Assembly (NCBI RefSeq): GCF_003545805.1 | Contig: NZ_NMQR01000006.1 | Span: 108,405-172,404, forward strand | DNA: 64,000 nucleotides | Source of the DNA: Photorhabdus sp. CRCIA-P01 | Lineage (GTDB): Bacteria > Pseudomonadota > Gammaproteobacteria > Enterobacterales > Enterobacteriaceae | Direction: 5' to 3' | In this document: positions 22,301 to 31,405 of the stretch, in pieces | Layout: every line of letters starts with the position of its first letter | How positions within the stretch are numbered: the stretch's first letter is position 1 | Program-made: the position numbers and the translations under genes | The notes under the pieces: model-generated | The model's database searches: none | Told to the model about the DNA's origin: nothing | Seen by the model: only the letters and a program-made list of their open reading frames with translations

Positions 22301-25300
22301 TAGTTTCGTCGCCAATTCATCAGCGCTGTAACCACTCAGACGAATGTTATTCTGCTCTGACGTATCACGACCATGACCGACAACCTGCCAACGTAATTTA
22401 TTTGATAATTTAGACAGATCGCCATAAACAACACGATATTTACCGTTGGCGTCGAGTTGAATAACCACGCTGGAATCCGGGTGTTTACCCGCCAGATTAG
22501 CGGCTGCTCTGGCAGCTATCGGGTCATCTTCCATCTGAAGAATAATCTGACCATCAAAACGGGTTTCACGACCATCAGTCTGTGGCGTTACATCCACCTT
22601 TTGCCAGCCATCAACGGACTTTTTCAGATGACTATCGCCGATAATCGTCGGCTCTACCCCTTTATTTTTGCCAGATAACCCCTCTAAGTCTTCCACCGCA
22701 GGGCGGCTTTGTGGTTTTACTACCGCATACTTCTGATAAAACTCTTGAGTTTCTTTAAACGCGTTATCCAGCGCCTGATTTACCCACACCTTACCCGATT
22801 CCCCAGCAATATCCGCCAGATCCTGATAATTAGCCGTGTAGCTGTTCAGTATCTGTTTACGTTTTATCTCATCAGTTGCTTGTAGTGCCCGATAAACCAC
22901 CAGACTTTCGTTGACAGAGTGACCACCATCAAATACCAAAAACGACAGCGTATTGAGATAGCTCTGCCCGGTTGAGAAGTCGGGTTGCTTGCTGGCAATA
23001 TAGTCATTGAGGTGAACCATGATATTGGTCGAGCCAGACGCGCCAGTTACCACAGACTGGCCTCGCTCCAATGCATTACTCTCAAATGCCGTTTCCCGTC
23101 CGGGAGTCAAGATCCGGCCTGCCGCGACCTTTCTACCATACAAAAAGTCGTCATGTTTATTATTCGCAGGTTGGTAGGGCAACGCCGTGCCATAATCATT
23201 GGTCTGCTTTTCCGTAATTTCTACTTTGTACTTAACATCCTCCGCATTCGTCCCGGCAGTCAGTTCAGTACTGGTTGAACGAGCTTTGGTGATCACGTTC
23301 AGATAGAAAGAATCCCCTTTTCTCTTCCAGTCAGCAACATCCATCCCCATTCCCGATGTGGTCGCCATTTTTACCGCCAGAAACGGCACCTTAATCACAG
23401 AAAAACCATCATCAACCTTGGTCATCATGGTCTTGAAATTAGCAAAAGTCGGATCGTCCAAGAATGTCGTTACCTCAGGCACCCGGCTGAACCAAGGGCG
23501 AAAATCCTTATCAATAGCCTCGGCAAAAGATTTCATCTTTTTATCAATTGCCCCGTTACGTTTCTCGCCTTCAGGATAAAGCTCACCTATCCACCGCCCA
23601 AAATCTTCCACCAAGAAGTTACCTGTTCGTTCAGCGGTATTTTTCGCCTCTGGTGAAGCCGTTTTCACCAGTTCATAAGCCAGTTCAGAATCAAAATGGC
23701 GACCAAACAGGTTATCAATATATTGTCCAGTAGCCTTCTCTCTGTTGGCATCAGTCAATAGCTGTTGAGCCAGCGTGTGCAATTCAGGATATGTTTGCAA
23801 CTGGGCAACAGCATCCTTAAATAATTCTTTGGTTTTTTCATTTGTCACTTGCCCGGTAAGCCAAAGTTTTCTGGCACGTTCAATCAGCGGCTTACCTGCT
23901 GGGATAGCTTCTTGTTGTAATCGGCTGACGAAAACGATAAGGCTTTCGTTTTCGGTCTTAGGTGCTTCCCGCTCTGCTACAGAGTTAGTCTGGGTTAATG
24001 GCTTAATTTGCAAATCAGTGAGACGATTAATTTCGCTTTGTGCAATATCGCCTTTCAGGCCCACCACACGGCCAATCCCATCGAACGATACCTGCTGTCC
24101 GAACTGCGCAACCTGCTCAGGGGGCACAGTGATACCCAAAATCCTGGCTGACTCAGCTCTCTGGGCCTGAATGTGAGCAACCAGCTCACCCATCTCAAAA
24201 CGTAAGCTTTTCACCAGCTTGCTACGTTGAGCGAATTCCTTGGGATCATGCTGCTGCCAATGCGCCAGTGCTTGTTCAAGCTGCAATACATGCTGTTCAT
24301 CGGGCTGCTCAACGGTACGGTTAAAAGCCTCACGCACGGCCACCAGCGCCTTATTAGGCAGATCGATATGACGTCTTTTAGTCGAATCAATAAACCGCTT
24401 GTCATCCTTCTTCAGTAAGATAAGTTCTAGTTTTTTAAGTACAGAAGAACGAGATCTAGGGTTATTTCCCCCTAATCCTTGCAGATCAATACCTGAAATC
24501 GTCGGCGCTTTTCTGATTAATTCTCTGGATTTATTTAAAGTTGATTTCACCGCGCCATCGGATGATGTTTCGGTAAACATTGACATGATCGAAGCACCGG
24601 TATTTTCTGAGCGCATCCCTTTATTAAGCTGTAACCGATTGACTGCTTGTTGCGCATTATTCAAAGCAGCCAAATCTTCTACTGTTAGTGCCAGATCTTC
24701 ACTGAGCCAACCGTCAGGTTCAGCTTTTGATGCAGGATCGATATGACTCTTCGATTTCTCCACCTCAATCGGTGTATAAGCGTTTCCAGACAAACCGCTG
24801 CCCGCTGCCCCAATGCGATCCGGTTTAGCATTATCAGCCTGTTTCACGCTTTTTGCATTCTTCTGCGCCTGTGTCGTTTTATTTTCCGCCGCTGTACTAT
24901 CACTTTCACCACGCTGTTTCGCTTTGTCATACGCGGTATTGGCGTCACTCACCGCTTTATCGGCTCGTTGTTTCTGTAATAATGCCTCTTCTTTTCTCTG
25001 CTCCGCTTTTTTCTCAGCGTCTGCAATATCGTCGTCTGCACTATCTAGATTCTCAGCGCTTTTCGTGAAACCTACTTCTGATTTCTTAATGGCTGTTATT
25101 ACTGTTTCTCGTTTATCAATAAAGTGCTGCTGTGCATCAGCTAATTTTTTCTGTGCAGTAAGTTTGGCATCATTTAATTTATTCTGGATATTATCCAGAT
25201 ATCCACCAGCAAACCGATTACGCCACTCATCACCTGATTTACCATCATAATTTCCATAGTTATTAAGCGCCCCCATACCTTGAGTCAGGGAGAATAGTTC

Positions 25301-28300
25301 TTCCGTGACTCCCCTAGACTCTTCACTTATTGCATCACGCTGCACTTGACCATTGGTATTCAGCGCAGCCTGATTGGTTGATTCTAGTTGGCCTTGTGAT
25401 TTTGAAATCGTTTTAAGCTGTTTATCTTTCTCTTGTTGCAGACGCTGATGATTTATCTCCGCTTTTTCTTTATCGCTTAACGCATTTTGCGCGGCTTTAT
25501 TCTGCTTCGCATGTCTGACAACCGCATCAGCGTGTGGTGATGCCTGATCCTGAGCTGAACCAACATTATCTCCAATCTGCAAGTCATTCTGAATAACTTT
25601 AATATCAGGCGTTTCTACCGGGGTTATTGCACCACTCAAGTTGTTCGCCAGATCCGAACTCACTTCATCAATTTTATCCATCTGGAAACCATCAATGGCG
25701 GAAACTTCGGTTAAATTAATCGCCCCTCTACCTTTATTGACGCCAGAAGTATTTGCCTCATCACCACGAATCAGATAATTAATCGCCTGGCTTCCCTCTA
25801 CATTGAACACAGTTTGTTTAATATTCTCAAACAGAGAAGAGAGATGACTACTTTGTGTGTTGCTCTCTGCAATAGAAAGACTGTAGAAATCACCATTACC
25901 CACCTTAATCGCCACATTATTGCGGGCATAAGAGGCATTGATCCCCAGGCCATCGCCAATATGAATATTGGCATTACCTTTGCCTTTCATGATCGCAACA
26001 TTGAGACCATTTCCAACTTTGGTGTTGACGTTATATTCACCCCACACCGCGTTGACCGAAACTCCGTCACCTACTTTGGTATTCACATTCAAGTCGCCAT
26101 GTGTCGCAGTGACGCTTAAACCATTCCCTACCGTAGTGGTGATATTGGCTTTACCCTTTGCCGCAGTAACCTGCATACCATCACCGACTTTGGTGACGAT
26201 ATTGCCTTTACTCCACAAGGCATTAAAGCTGTCACCGTTCCCGACCTGAGTCACAATGTTGGCATCAGCTTTGGCAAGTACTACATTATTCCCATCGCCT
26301 ACCTTAGTAATGACATTAGCTTTGCCCCAAGCTCCCGTATAATCATCACCGTTACCAACATGGGTGATAATGTTAACATCGCCCTGAACTACCGTGACTT
26401 CTCGCATTCCGCCCACTTTGGTAATGATATTCGCTTTACCTTTCGCGAAATTGTAACGATCGCCATTACCAACATGAGTCAGCACATTACCAATCCCAAG
26501 CATAATGCCGGTAGTATCACCGTTGCCTACTTTGGTCAGGATATTGGCACCGCCCAGCGCAATTGCTGTGGTGTCTGATATTTTATTATCACCCGAAATA
26601 TGCGTGATAATGTTGGCTCCCCCGAGCATGCCGGAAACCAGATTATCTTCGCCAAGCTTGGTCAACACATTAGCACCACCCAAAAGTACCGAAGAAATAC
26701 TTTCTTTACCTTTTTGGGTCATCACATTAAAACCGCCGACACCTAACCAATTCGCGCTGCCATTACCTATTTGGGTATGGGTGTTATACCCCCCAAACAT
26801 GATGACCCGGCTGTCGCCATTACCTTGGTGGATTGAGATATTGCCAATCGCCAGAAGGTGAGCCAGATACAGTCCATCACCGACACGTACCAGAACGTTT
26901 GCCGCACCACCGGCGTAAACATCCATTTCCCCATTCCGGCTTTGGTGAACAAGGACATTCGCCAAACCTGCACCACGGAATGTCAGATTGCCATCTATGC
27001 CACTTTTTTCGATGATATTGGCAGCACCTGCGCCTTTAAAATGTGTATTACCGGATCTCGAACTATGAAGAATGACGTTAGCAATCCCATCACCTTCAAA
27101 ATTAACATTGCCATTTATTACACTGGATTTAATGACGTTTCCGCCACCCATACCGCTAAAATTAACATCACCGGAGCTATCACCGATATTCGAAGATGAT
27201 TTCACCCATTCCTGAAGACTATCTTCTTCAATATGCTCTAAATGCTCAGAGACACGACGTACAGTATCGACTTGATATTTAAGGTTAGTGAGTGAATATC
27301 CTCCCGCCTCCATCGGGCTATAACCATTTGCACGTGAAAAATCTTCATTGGCTAAATCTCGGGTATGGTCGCCCGCTTTATACCAGGCACTGGCATAATA
27401 TTTCAGCTCGCCGGTTTTATCATCATTCTTCAATTCCACCACAACCACTTTGGTATATGACTCGACATATTTGGCATAGACATAAGCATTTGATCGACAA
27501 TTCGATTTCACCGCCGAAACATCCAATACCGAACCATTAGAATGGATTGAACGCCCATGCATTTTTGCATCAATCAGCTTGATATCTTCTGCTTTAGCCG
27601 TGGTTCCGCTGGCATAAGTCACCCACTGATTTTCTCGCAAATCTTCTTCAACAGTATGCTGAATAGTAACGGGTTGATGATGTTCAAAGATTAAATTGGA
27701 AAGACGATAATCACCATCATTGCTTATATCATCATATCCATTCTCTAAAGAGATATTTTCCGTAGCAAGATTTTTGAGTTGATTACCATTTTTACGCCAT
27801 GAAGTGGCGTAATAACTCAATTTATTGGTTTTAGGATCATTTTTTAGCTGAACTTTGCTGATCTTAGTATATTTTCCGTCAGCAAATGCAAAGAGATAAG
27901 TATTAGACTCAGTCGTTGATTTAATAGCAGTCACTTGCTGAGGCTTCTGGGATCCCATCTTCGCCGTTATTAATACAATTTCCTCCGCGCTAGCGTATCC
28001 CAAAGCTTTATTATACGAATCGCTATCCTCACCTATTCTTGATATTTCATTGTAACCACCGGAACCGGAGAAACGGATATTACCATGAGCTATATCAGAA
28101 TAAACTTTGTTATAACCACCGGCACCTTCAAAATCGATATTACCGCGAGTCTGTTCATATTTATCTTTACTATCTCGCAAACGTTCAATGCGATTTGATG
28201 CTCCGGCACCCTGAAAGATAATATTGCCTTCTTTCCCTTTACGAATAATGTGGTTATCAACCCCAGCACCAGTGAGCGTAATATTACCGCTTTCCACCCG

Positions 28301-28888
28301 CGAACTGATGCTATTTGCTGCCCCTCCACCAACAAATATCACATTTCCCTTGCTTCCTTCATAACGGTCATGCCAGGTACGGTCAATTTTATTACCCGCC
28401 CCTGCGGCATTAAAGTTTAAATCCCCCTGATTAGTTTCGTGCCATAATCCGTTATAACCACCGATACCTTTAAATGCCACATTACCGGATTGACCTTTAC
28501 GACTGAGGTTATTATAAGCGGCAGCCCCAGAAAAATTTAGATTACCGCTGCTCCCTCGGTGATCCATGGAAACACCACCCGCCGCGCCAACAAATGAAAT
28601 ATTGCCATTACCGCTTTTATCAATACTTACATAACCCGCGGCACCATGTACCTTCAGATTACTGTCAATATCCACTATTTTTAGATATCCGGCAGCACCC
28701 TCTACAGCCTTATCGCCAGAAATGGCATGGATTGTTGTCTCAAGCGCACCAACGGTAATATTATCATTCCCTTTTTTGGCATAAATCTCCCCTCCCAATC
28801 CAATAGCAACAATATTATTCCCACCATCATCATCATCATATTTCCCAGTAAAGAAAAATTCCGCACTACGGTTTGATGATTTCCCCAT
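19334..28888 (-). CDS. MARTX multifunctional autoprocessing RTX toxin
   Basis: A 3184-residue secreted toxin. N-terminal repeats (about 1-290, GAGxxN type; and 570-1005, TKVGDG/THVGNG type) resemble MARTX A and B repeats thought to form the pore; the start MGKSSNRSAEFFFTG fits Vibrio MARTX. A coiled-coil linker (about 1085-1400) leads to a helical region (about 1450-1640) and a possible effector (about 1650-2060). The cysteine protease domain (about 2085-2290) has His2172 (VVGHGRDT) and Cys2221 (SLVGCSL), 49 residues apart as in V. cholerae, and should release the effector after binding inositol hexakisphosphate in the host cell. Residues from about 2815 carry calcium-binding GGxGxD-type repeats and a secretion tail. 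It is shorter than Vibrio forms (about 4500). No rtxC, rtxB, rtxD or rtxE is seen nearby. Confidence 0.93.
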   Translation of the reverse strand: MGKSSNRSAEFFFTGKYDDDDGGNNIVAIGLGGEIYAKKGNDNITVGALETTIHAISGDKAVEGAAGYLKIVDIDSNLKVHGAAGYVSIDKSGNGNISFVGAAGGVSMDHRGSSGNLNFSGAAAYNNLSRKGQSGNVAFKGIGGYNGLWHETNQGDLNFNAAGAGNKIDRTWHDRYEGSKGNVIFVGGGAANSISSRVESGNITLTGAGVDNHIIRKGKEGNIIFQGAGASNRIERLRDSKDKYEQTRGNIDFEGAGGYNKVYSDIAHGNIRFSGSGGYNEISRIGEDSDSYNKALGYASAEEIVLITAKMGSQKPQQVTAIKSTTESNTYLFAFADGKYTKISKVQLKNDPKTNKLSYYATSWRKNGNQLKNLATENISLENGYDDISNDGDYRLSNLIFEHHQPVTIQHTVEEDLRENQWVTYASGTTAKAEDIKLIDAKMHGRSIHSNGSVLDVSAVKSNCRSNAYVYAKYVESYTKVVVVELKNDDKTGELKYYASAWYKAGDHTRDLANEDFSRANGYSPMEAGGYSLTNLKYQVDTVRRVSEHLEHIEEDSLQEWVKSSSNIGDSSGDVNFSGMGGGNVIKSSVINGNVNFEGDGIANVILHSSRSGNTHFKGAGAANIIEKSGIDGNLTFRGAGLANVLVHQSRNGEMDVYAGGAANVLVRVGDGLYLAHLLAIGNISIHQGNGDSRVIMFGGYNTHTQIGNGSANWLGVGGFNVMTQKGKESISSVLLGGANVLTKLGEDNLVSGMLGGANIITHISGDNKISDTTAIALGGANILTKVGNGDTTGIMLGIGNVLTHVGNGDRYNFAKGKANIITKVGGMREVTVVQGDVNIITHVGNGDDYTGAWGKANVITKVGDGNNVVLAKADANIVTQVGNGDSFNALWSKGNIVTKVGDGMQVTAAKGKANITTTVGNGLSVTATHGDLNVNTKVGDGVSVNAVWGEYNVNTKVGNGLNVAIMKGKGNANIHIGDGLGINASYARNNVAIKVGNGDFYSLSIAESNTQSSHLSSLFENIKQTVFNVEGSQAINYLIRGDEANTSGVNKGRGAINLTEVSAIDGFQMDKIDEVSSDLANNLSGAITPVETPDIKVIQNDLQIGDNVGSAQDQASPHADAVVRHAKQNKAAQNALSDKEKAEINHQRLQQEKDKQLKTISKSQGQLESTNQAALNTNGQVQRDAISEESRGVTEELFSLTQGMGALNNYGNYDGKSGDEWRNRFAGGYLDNIQNKLNDAKLTAQKKLADAQQHFIDKRETVITAIKKSEVGFTKSAENLDSADDDIADAEKKAEQRKEEALLQKQRADKAVSDANTAYDKAKQRGESDSTAAENKTTQAQKNAKSVKQADNAKPDRIGAAGSGLSGNAYTPIEVEKSKSHIDPASKAEPDGWLSEDLALTVEDLAALNNAQQAVNRLQLNKGMRSENTGASIMSMFTETSSDGAVKSTLNKSRELIRKAPTISGIDLQGLGGNNPRSRSSVLKKLELILLKKDDKRFIDSTKRRHIDLPNKALVAVREAFNRTVEQPDEQHVLQLEQALAHWQQHDPKEFAQRSKLVKSLRFEMGELVAHIQAQRAESARILGITVPPEQVAQFGQQVSFDGIGRVVGLKGDIAQSEINRLTDLQIKPLTQTNSVAEREAPKTENESLIVFVSRLQQEAIPAGKPLIERARKLWLTGQVTNEKTKELFKDAVAQLQTYPELHTLAQQLLTDANREKATGQYIDNLFGRHFDSELAYELVKTASPEAKNTAERTGNFLVEDFGRWIGELYPEGEKRNGAIDKKMKSFAEAIDKDFRPWFSRVPEVTTFLDDPTFANFKTMMTKVDDGFSVIKVPFLAVKMATTSGMGMDVADWKRKGDSFYLNVITKARSTSTELTAGTNAEDVKYKVEITEKQTNDYGTALPYQPANNKHDDFLYGRKVAAGRILTPGRETAFESNALERGQSVVTGASGSTNIMVHLNDYIASKQPDFSTGQSYLNTLSFLVFDGGHSVNESLVVYRALQATDEIKRKQILNSYTANYQDLADIAGESGKVWVNQALDNAFKETQEFYQKYAVVKPQSRPAVEDLEGLSGKNKGVEPTIIGDSHLKKSVDGWQKVDVTPQTDGRETRFDGQIILQMEDDPIAARAAANLAGKHPDSSVVIQLDANGKYRVVYGDLSKLSNKLRWQVVGHGRDTSEQNNIRLSGYSADELATKLNQFYQAAKLGKQAISKPDHISLVGCSLISDDKRDGFARRFITELDKQGIRSDVSARSSEVAVDATGRKFTRDENNQWVNNSPDNKIVLSLNAENKLITHTEQVRRGIAESDIDFAKVGYTQADSVTKGEIADNTEIFIKPQKREKVNTSDNSHRQLSYSGNIQVDVGEGEFTALNWGTSNVGIKVGTGGFKSLAFGDNNVMVHIGHGDSKHSVDIGGHQALEGAQMFIGNRNVSFNQGRSNDLIVMMDKSIPTPPLVNPFDDTARIAEVLKGIARSGETQDWLAAQDQQWTIAGARKFVRDMSGLDQTSSVDYKTLLDLDSQHERSSRGLQNDAESALNKKFNQWLGENGNSIEMGKMSRADKFRQANQKLAFNFAVGGRGADIQVTTGNWNFTFGDNIQSILDTNLGSLFGLMTQQYSATGMAKTTFTYTPQDLPRQLQNKLLGRLSEVGADTTLADIFGVDYTADGRIVSRTGKPVDGEVMLKEMLEVIKEFSGDQLATFTNPGKLLDSLEAGIKAGEDGVRTFAESHGLKEKAPDKNQEQGAVVSTNGDNAQANSKAERAFGFNSLNLPNLFATMFSKDKQAEMQSLVTNLKENLTADLLNMKQKTFDFLRNSGHLQGDGDINVSLGNYNFNWGGDGKDLGAYLGDNNNFWGGRGDDVYYSLGTSNIFTGGEGNDMGVLMGRENWMFGGNGDDTAVVAGRINHVFMGEGNDQTFVFGEGGLIDAGNGQDYVVTSGNYNRVDTGAGQDYAVTIGNNNRVDLGEGDDFARVFGNDNRIDGYSGNDTIKLMGYHAMINGGEGDDHLIAAAISKFSQFNGGDGQDLLVLGGYQNSFQGGAGVDSFVVSAEVIDNRVNDINAEDMILFNGVDWKDLWFQRSGYDLVLSVNRHTQDNTAQEIFESVGSVTFNDYFNGHRAKLVTQMGDKDKSGEYKFTALSDNVVDSLIQAMSSFSPTVGDNGFIESLGSKARAAVATAWADVTLGKGKFA

Positions 28889-28918
28889 AAATAATCCCTT
28901 AATTAAGTTTAGGTTAAA

Positions 28919-29045
28919 TATACCCGTTATCTTTCAAGCAGCCTCTTTGTTGGCTGCACGCACTCACCCCGGTCACATCGTTATCTATGCGCCCGGGGAT
29001 TCGCGCCCTTGCCGTCGCGATACATCTTGAAATCCATTGGGTATG
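28919..29045. repeat. ERIC element upstream of the MARTX gene
   Basis: About 127 bp, from tatacccgtt to gggtat, with the core CTCACCCCGGTCACAT and CCGGGGATTCGCGCCCTTG. It lies 30 bases before the toxin start, so it probably lies in the mRNA leader or the promoter region of the toxin. Confidence 0.87.
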
Positions 29046-29238
29046 GAAAACTACTGCATCTGATAGATACAACAATTGTTTTGAAAATCTAATTTCCCGC
29101 GGATGATACAAATCCCCCGTCCTTCCCACGGTAAAAAGCACAATGACAGCAATCAATTAAGCATGTTTTATATAATTTGTTTTAATTCAGGCTGATTGCT
29201 GTTTTCAGCCACTATCTTATTTATCCCATTGTTCTTTT

Positions 29239-29365
29239 TATACCCGTTATCTTTCAAGCTGCCTCTTTGTTGGCTGCACTCACTCACCCCGGTCACATAA
29301 TTACCTATGCGCCCGGGGATTCACTCCCTTGCCGTCGCGATACAACTTGAAATCCATAGGGTATA
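29239..29365. repeat. ERIC element, full length
   Basis: A 127-bp copy with the same arms and core as the one at 28919. The two lie in the same direction about 190 bases apart. Confidence 0.87.
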
Positions 29366-29862
29366 TAACCAAAGAAATAAGAGAGAAAATGCTTTTGTTA
29401 TCACGGGTATCAAAGATGACTTGTTCTAATTTTTTAAACATATTTCTCCCTTAAGAATAAATTTATTCACAAAGACAACACAATATACCGAAAAATAGAA
29501 GCATTAATCCCAAAGATATAATGAGCTTATATCTCTATAAATATGGTAAAATGAATAAGCAAAATAAAATAATAGTTCATCTACAAAAATATCATCTAAC
29601 AATAATAGTCTGATTTTTTTATAAAAATACAGATAAATCCTTAAAGCATAATATTAACAAAAGAAAAACAAAAATATATCATAAATAAAATTTCTGCTTT
29701 CTGGATATAAACGTCTTTCTGGTACAGAGAGATCACAATCGTTCAGACGACAATAATCTTTCAGTTGCTGTCCAGAGCTAACACCCATCTTTTTATAAAT
29801 AAATCTTCATAATTATAATATAATCTCTAATTAAACCTTCGAGATTAATAGTTGTGGTAATA
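29366..29862. other. AT-rich spacer without a gene
   Basis: No coding frame, RNA gene or clear promoter is seen. The AT content is very high, as in the other spacers of this island. Confidence 0.4.
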
Positions 29863-29918
29863 TATAGCCGCCATCTTTCAAGTTGCCTCTTTGTTGGCTG
29901 CACTCGCTCACCCCGGTC
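29863..29918. repeat. Truncated ERIC element joined to a transposase fragment
   Basis: The left half of an ERIC element (tatagccgccatctttcaag through CTCACCCCGGTC) stops abruptly, and IS630-type coding sequence follows directly. A short ERIC-like end (gcatcttcaagtt, then gcgggtata) occurs at about 30196-30220, on the far side of the fragment. Confidence 0.65.
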
Positions 29919-30211
29919 TTATCCTTGACGGAGCTGGTTACCACCGAAGCAGGCTGGTGAAAGACTGGGCTTATGTGATGAATATTGAGCTTCATTACCT
30001 GCCACCGTACAGCCCGAATCTGAACCCGATAGAAAGGCTGTGGAAGGTGATGAATGAACAAGTCAGGAATAACCATTATTTCGCCTCGACGACCTTGTTC
30101 AAGCAGGCAATACATCGCTTTTTTACGGAAATATTACCGGAACTGGCCGGGAACTTGTCGTGCCGTATTAATGACAACTTCCAGGTTATGAATCCTGCAT
30201 CTTCAAGTTAA
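29918..30211 (+). pseudogene. IS630-family transposase, C-terminal fragment
   Basis: About 97 codons of a DDE transposase. The second catalytic aspartate (LILDGAGYHRS) and the catalytic glutamate in NLNPIERLWKVMNEQ are present, with the family motif YLPPYSPNLNPIE just before. The N-terminal DNA-binding domain and first aspartate are missing, so it cannot act alone. The 5' end is fused to half an ERIC element. Confidence 0.85.
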
Positions 30212-30352
30212 GCGGGTATAAGTAGTTAACAACCTAAGTTATAAATCATTCCATTATTCCTTTTCTGAACTAAATTATAAATGAACGGATACTATCTTTA
30301 CAACAACTCAAGGTATGGTCTATAAATACATAATCTAATTTGAGGAAAGTAT

Positions 30353-30903
30353 ATGAGTCCCAAAAATGATTTTAAGGATTTTTCTACTAGCAATAATGCT
30401 AATGTAGTAAATCAAGAAAAATACGAAAAAATCCTGAGTTTGTATTCTGGATTTCTACCAGATAATGTCCCCACTCATTTATTAAATAAGGTATTACGTC
30501 GATCGTCAACAACAGTCTCTGTTGTAGATAATCTTATCATGACACAATCTGTGATAGTGTTCTCAATGATAGTGATATCGTTAAACTCAACATTCAATTA
30601 AATAGAGAGTTAGAACAAAAAATCATAACTAAAATTTCCAATTACGCATTGAAAAAATCACAAAATGTTGCAGATATTCCTAATAAAAATGTACTTGTGA
30701 AAAACTGGAAAAGTTAATTCCGGTAGGTGTACCACCTCCTTAGCCGACTAACATACACCAAATAGTGGGTGAAATGTAATGGAGCAATCTTCGATAAAAC
30801 TTTATATCCAAAATTAGCAGCAGTTTATCCCAGTGGCGGATGACCGATATCGGGGTATCAAAGCCACATAACCTAGCGTTTAACTATATGATGAGGGCAG
30901 CAT
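30353..30903 (+). pseudogene. Decayed tail fibre with collar domain
   Basis: It begins with the shared fibre head (PKNDFKDFSTSNNANVVNQE) from an ATG at 30353, but a small deletion near 30552, where the other copies read QSGNDVLDDGD, shifts the frame; the correct frame resumes as LNDSDIVKLNIQLNRELEQK and stops at 30718. The remainder to 30903 is a degenerate copy of the collar gene that follows, still ending in LAFNYMMRAA, with stops and internal loss. Its stop overlaps the ATG of the next gene. It shows that the living collar gene once had a fibre-head-fused relative. Confidence 0.8.
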
Positions 30904-30904
30904 A

Positions 30905-31405
30905 ATGAGCACGTTGGTACTTGAAGAAATCCCGGTAGGAATACCACTTCCTTGGCCGACTGACATACCACCAAATGGGTGGGTGAAATGCAATGGAGCG
31001 ATCTTCGATCAAACTTTATATCCACAATTAGCGCAAGCTTACCCTACTGGCAGATTACCCGATTTACGGGGTGAATTTATCCGGGGCTGGGATGATGGGC
31101 GTGGGGTGGATATTGGCCGATATCTATTATCCGGGCAACTAGCAGATATTGCTCCACATAGTCACAGGGTTGTCCGGATGTGGTCCAACTCAAATGGCGG
31201 AACCGACGGGGTAGGTGCAGCGGGCCGTATTCTCAATAGTGTCTACCAAAACATTAACTACGGCATTGATCCTCGCGGAATAGGCATCGCTATCGGCATG
31301 GGATCTGGTGGTTACGGCTATATGGATAATGCGATTGCTGCTTCAACGGGAACAGAAACACGTCCACGAAATGTGGCATTTAATTACATTGTGAGGATTG
31401 CATGA
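30905..31405 (+). CDS. Phage tail-collar domain protein
   Basis: A 166-residue protein with the tail-collar fold seen at the tips of many fibres: IPVGIPLPWPTDIPPNGWVKCNG, then LPDLRGEFIRGWDDGRGVD and the end ETRPRNVAFNYIVRIA. It lacks a fibre head of its own and follows a decayed head-plus-collar copy, so it may be a detached tip module. A GAGGGCAGCATA ribosome site precedes the ATG. The stop overlaps the next start (ATGATGA), coupling it to the assembly gene. Confidence 0.85.
   Translation: MSTLVLEEIPVGIPLPWPTDIPPNGWVKCNGAIFDQTLYPQLAQAYPTGRLPDLRGEFIRGWDDGRGVDIGRYLLSGQLADIAPHSHRVVRMWSNSNGGTDGVGAAGRILNSVYQNINYGIDPRGIGIAIGMGSGGYGYMDNAIAASTGTETRPRNVAFNYIVRIA

Noticed and set aside
22720..23940. 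RID, DmX or Mcf-type assignment for the MARTX effector
   Set aside because: Those effectors use a catalytic cysteine, and this region has none.
24399..25250. Plus-strand open frames of 60 to 145 codons, rich in Ser/Cys/Leu, opposite the coiled-coil linker
   Set aside because: These are mirror frames of a Lys/Glu/Ala-rich coiled coil on the other strand.
25880..27175. Possible CRISPR array from regular repeats
   Set aside because: The periodicity is the coding repeat of the MARTX B region, with variable units and an open frame. No CRISPR array or cas gene is seen in the window.
29831..30115. Minus-strand frame opposite the IS630 fragment
   Set aside because: It is antisense to transposase coding sequence and to an ERIC half.
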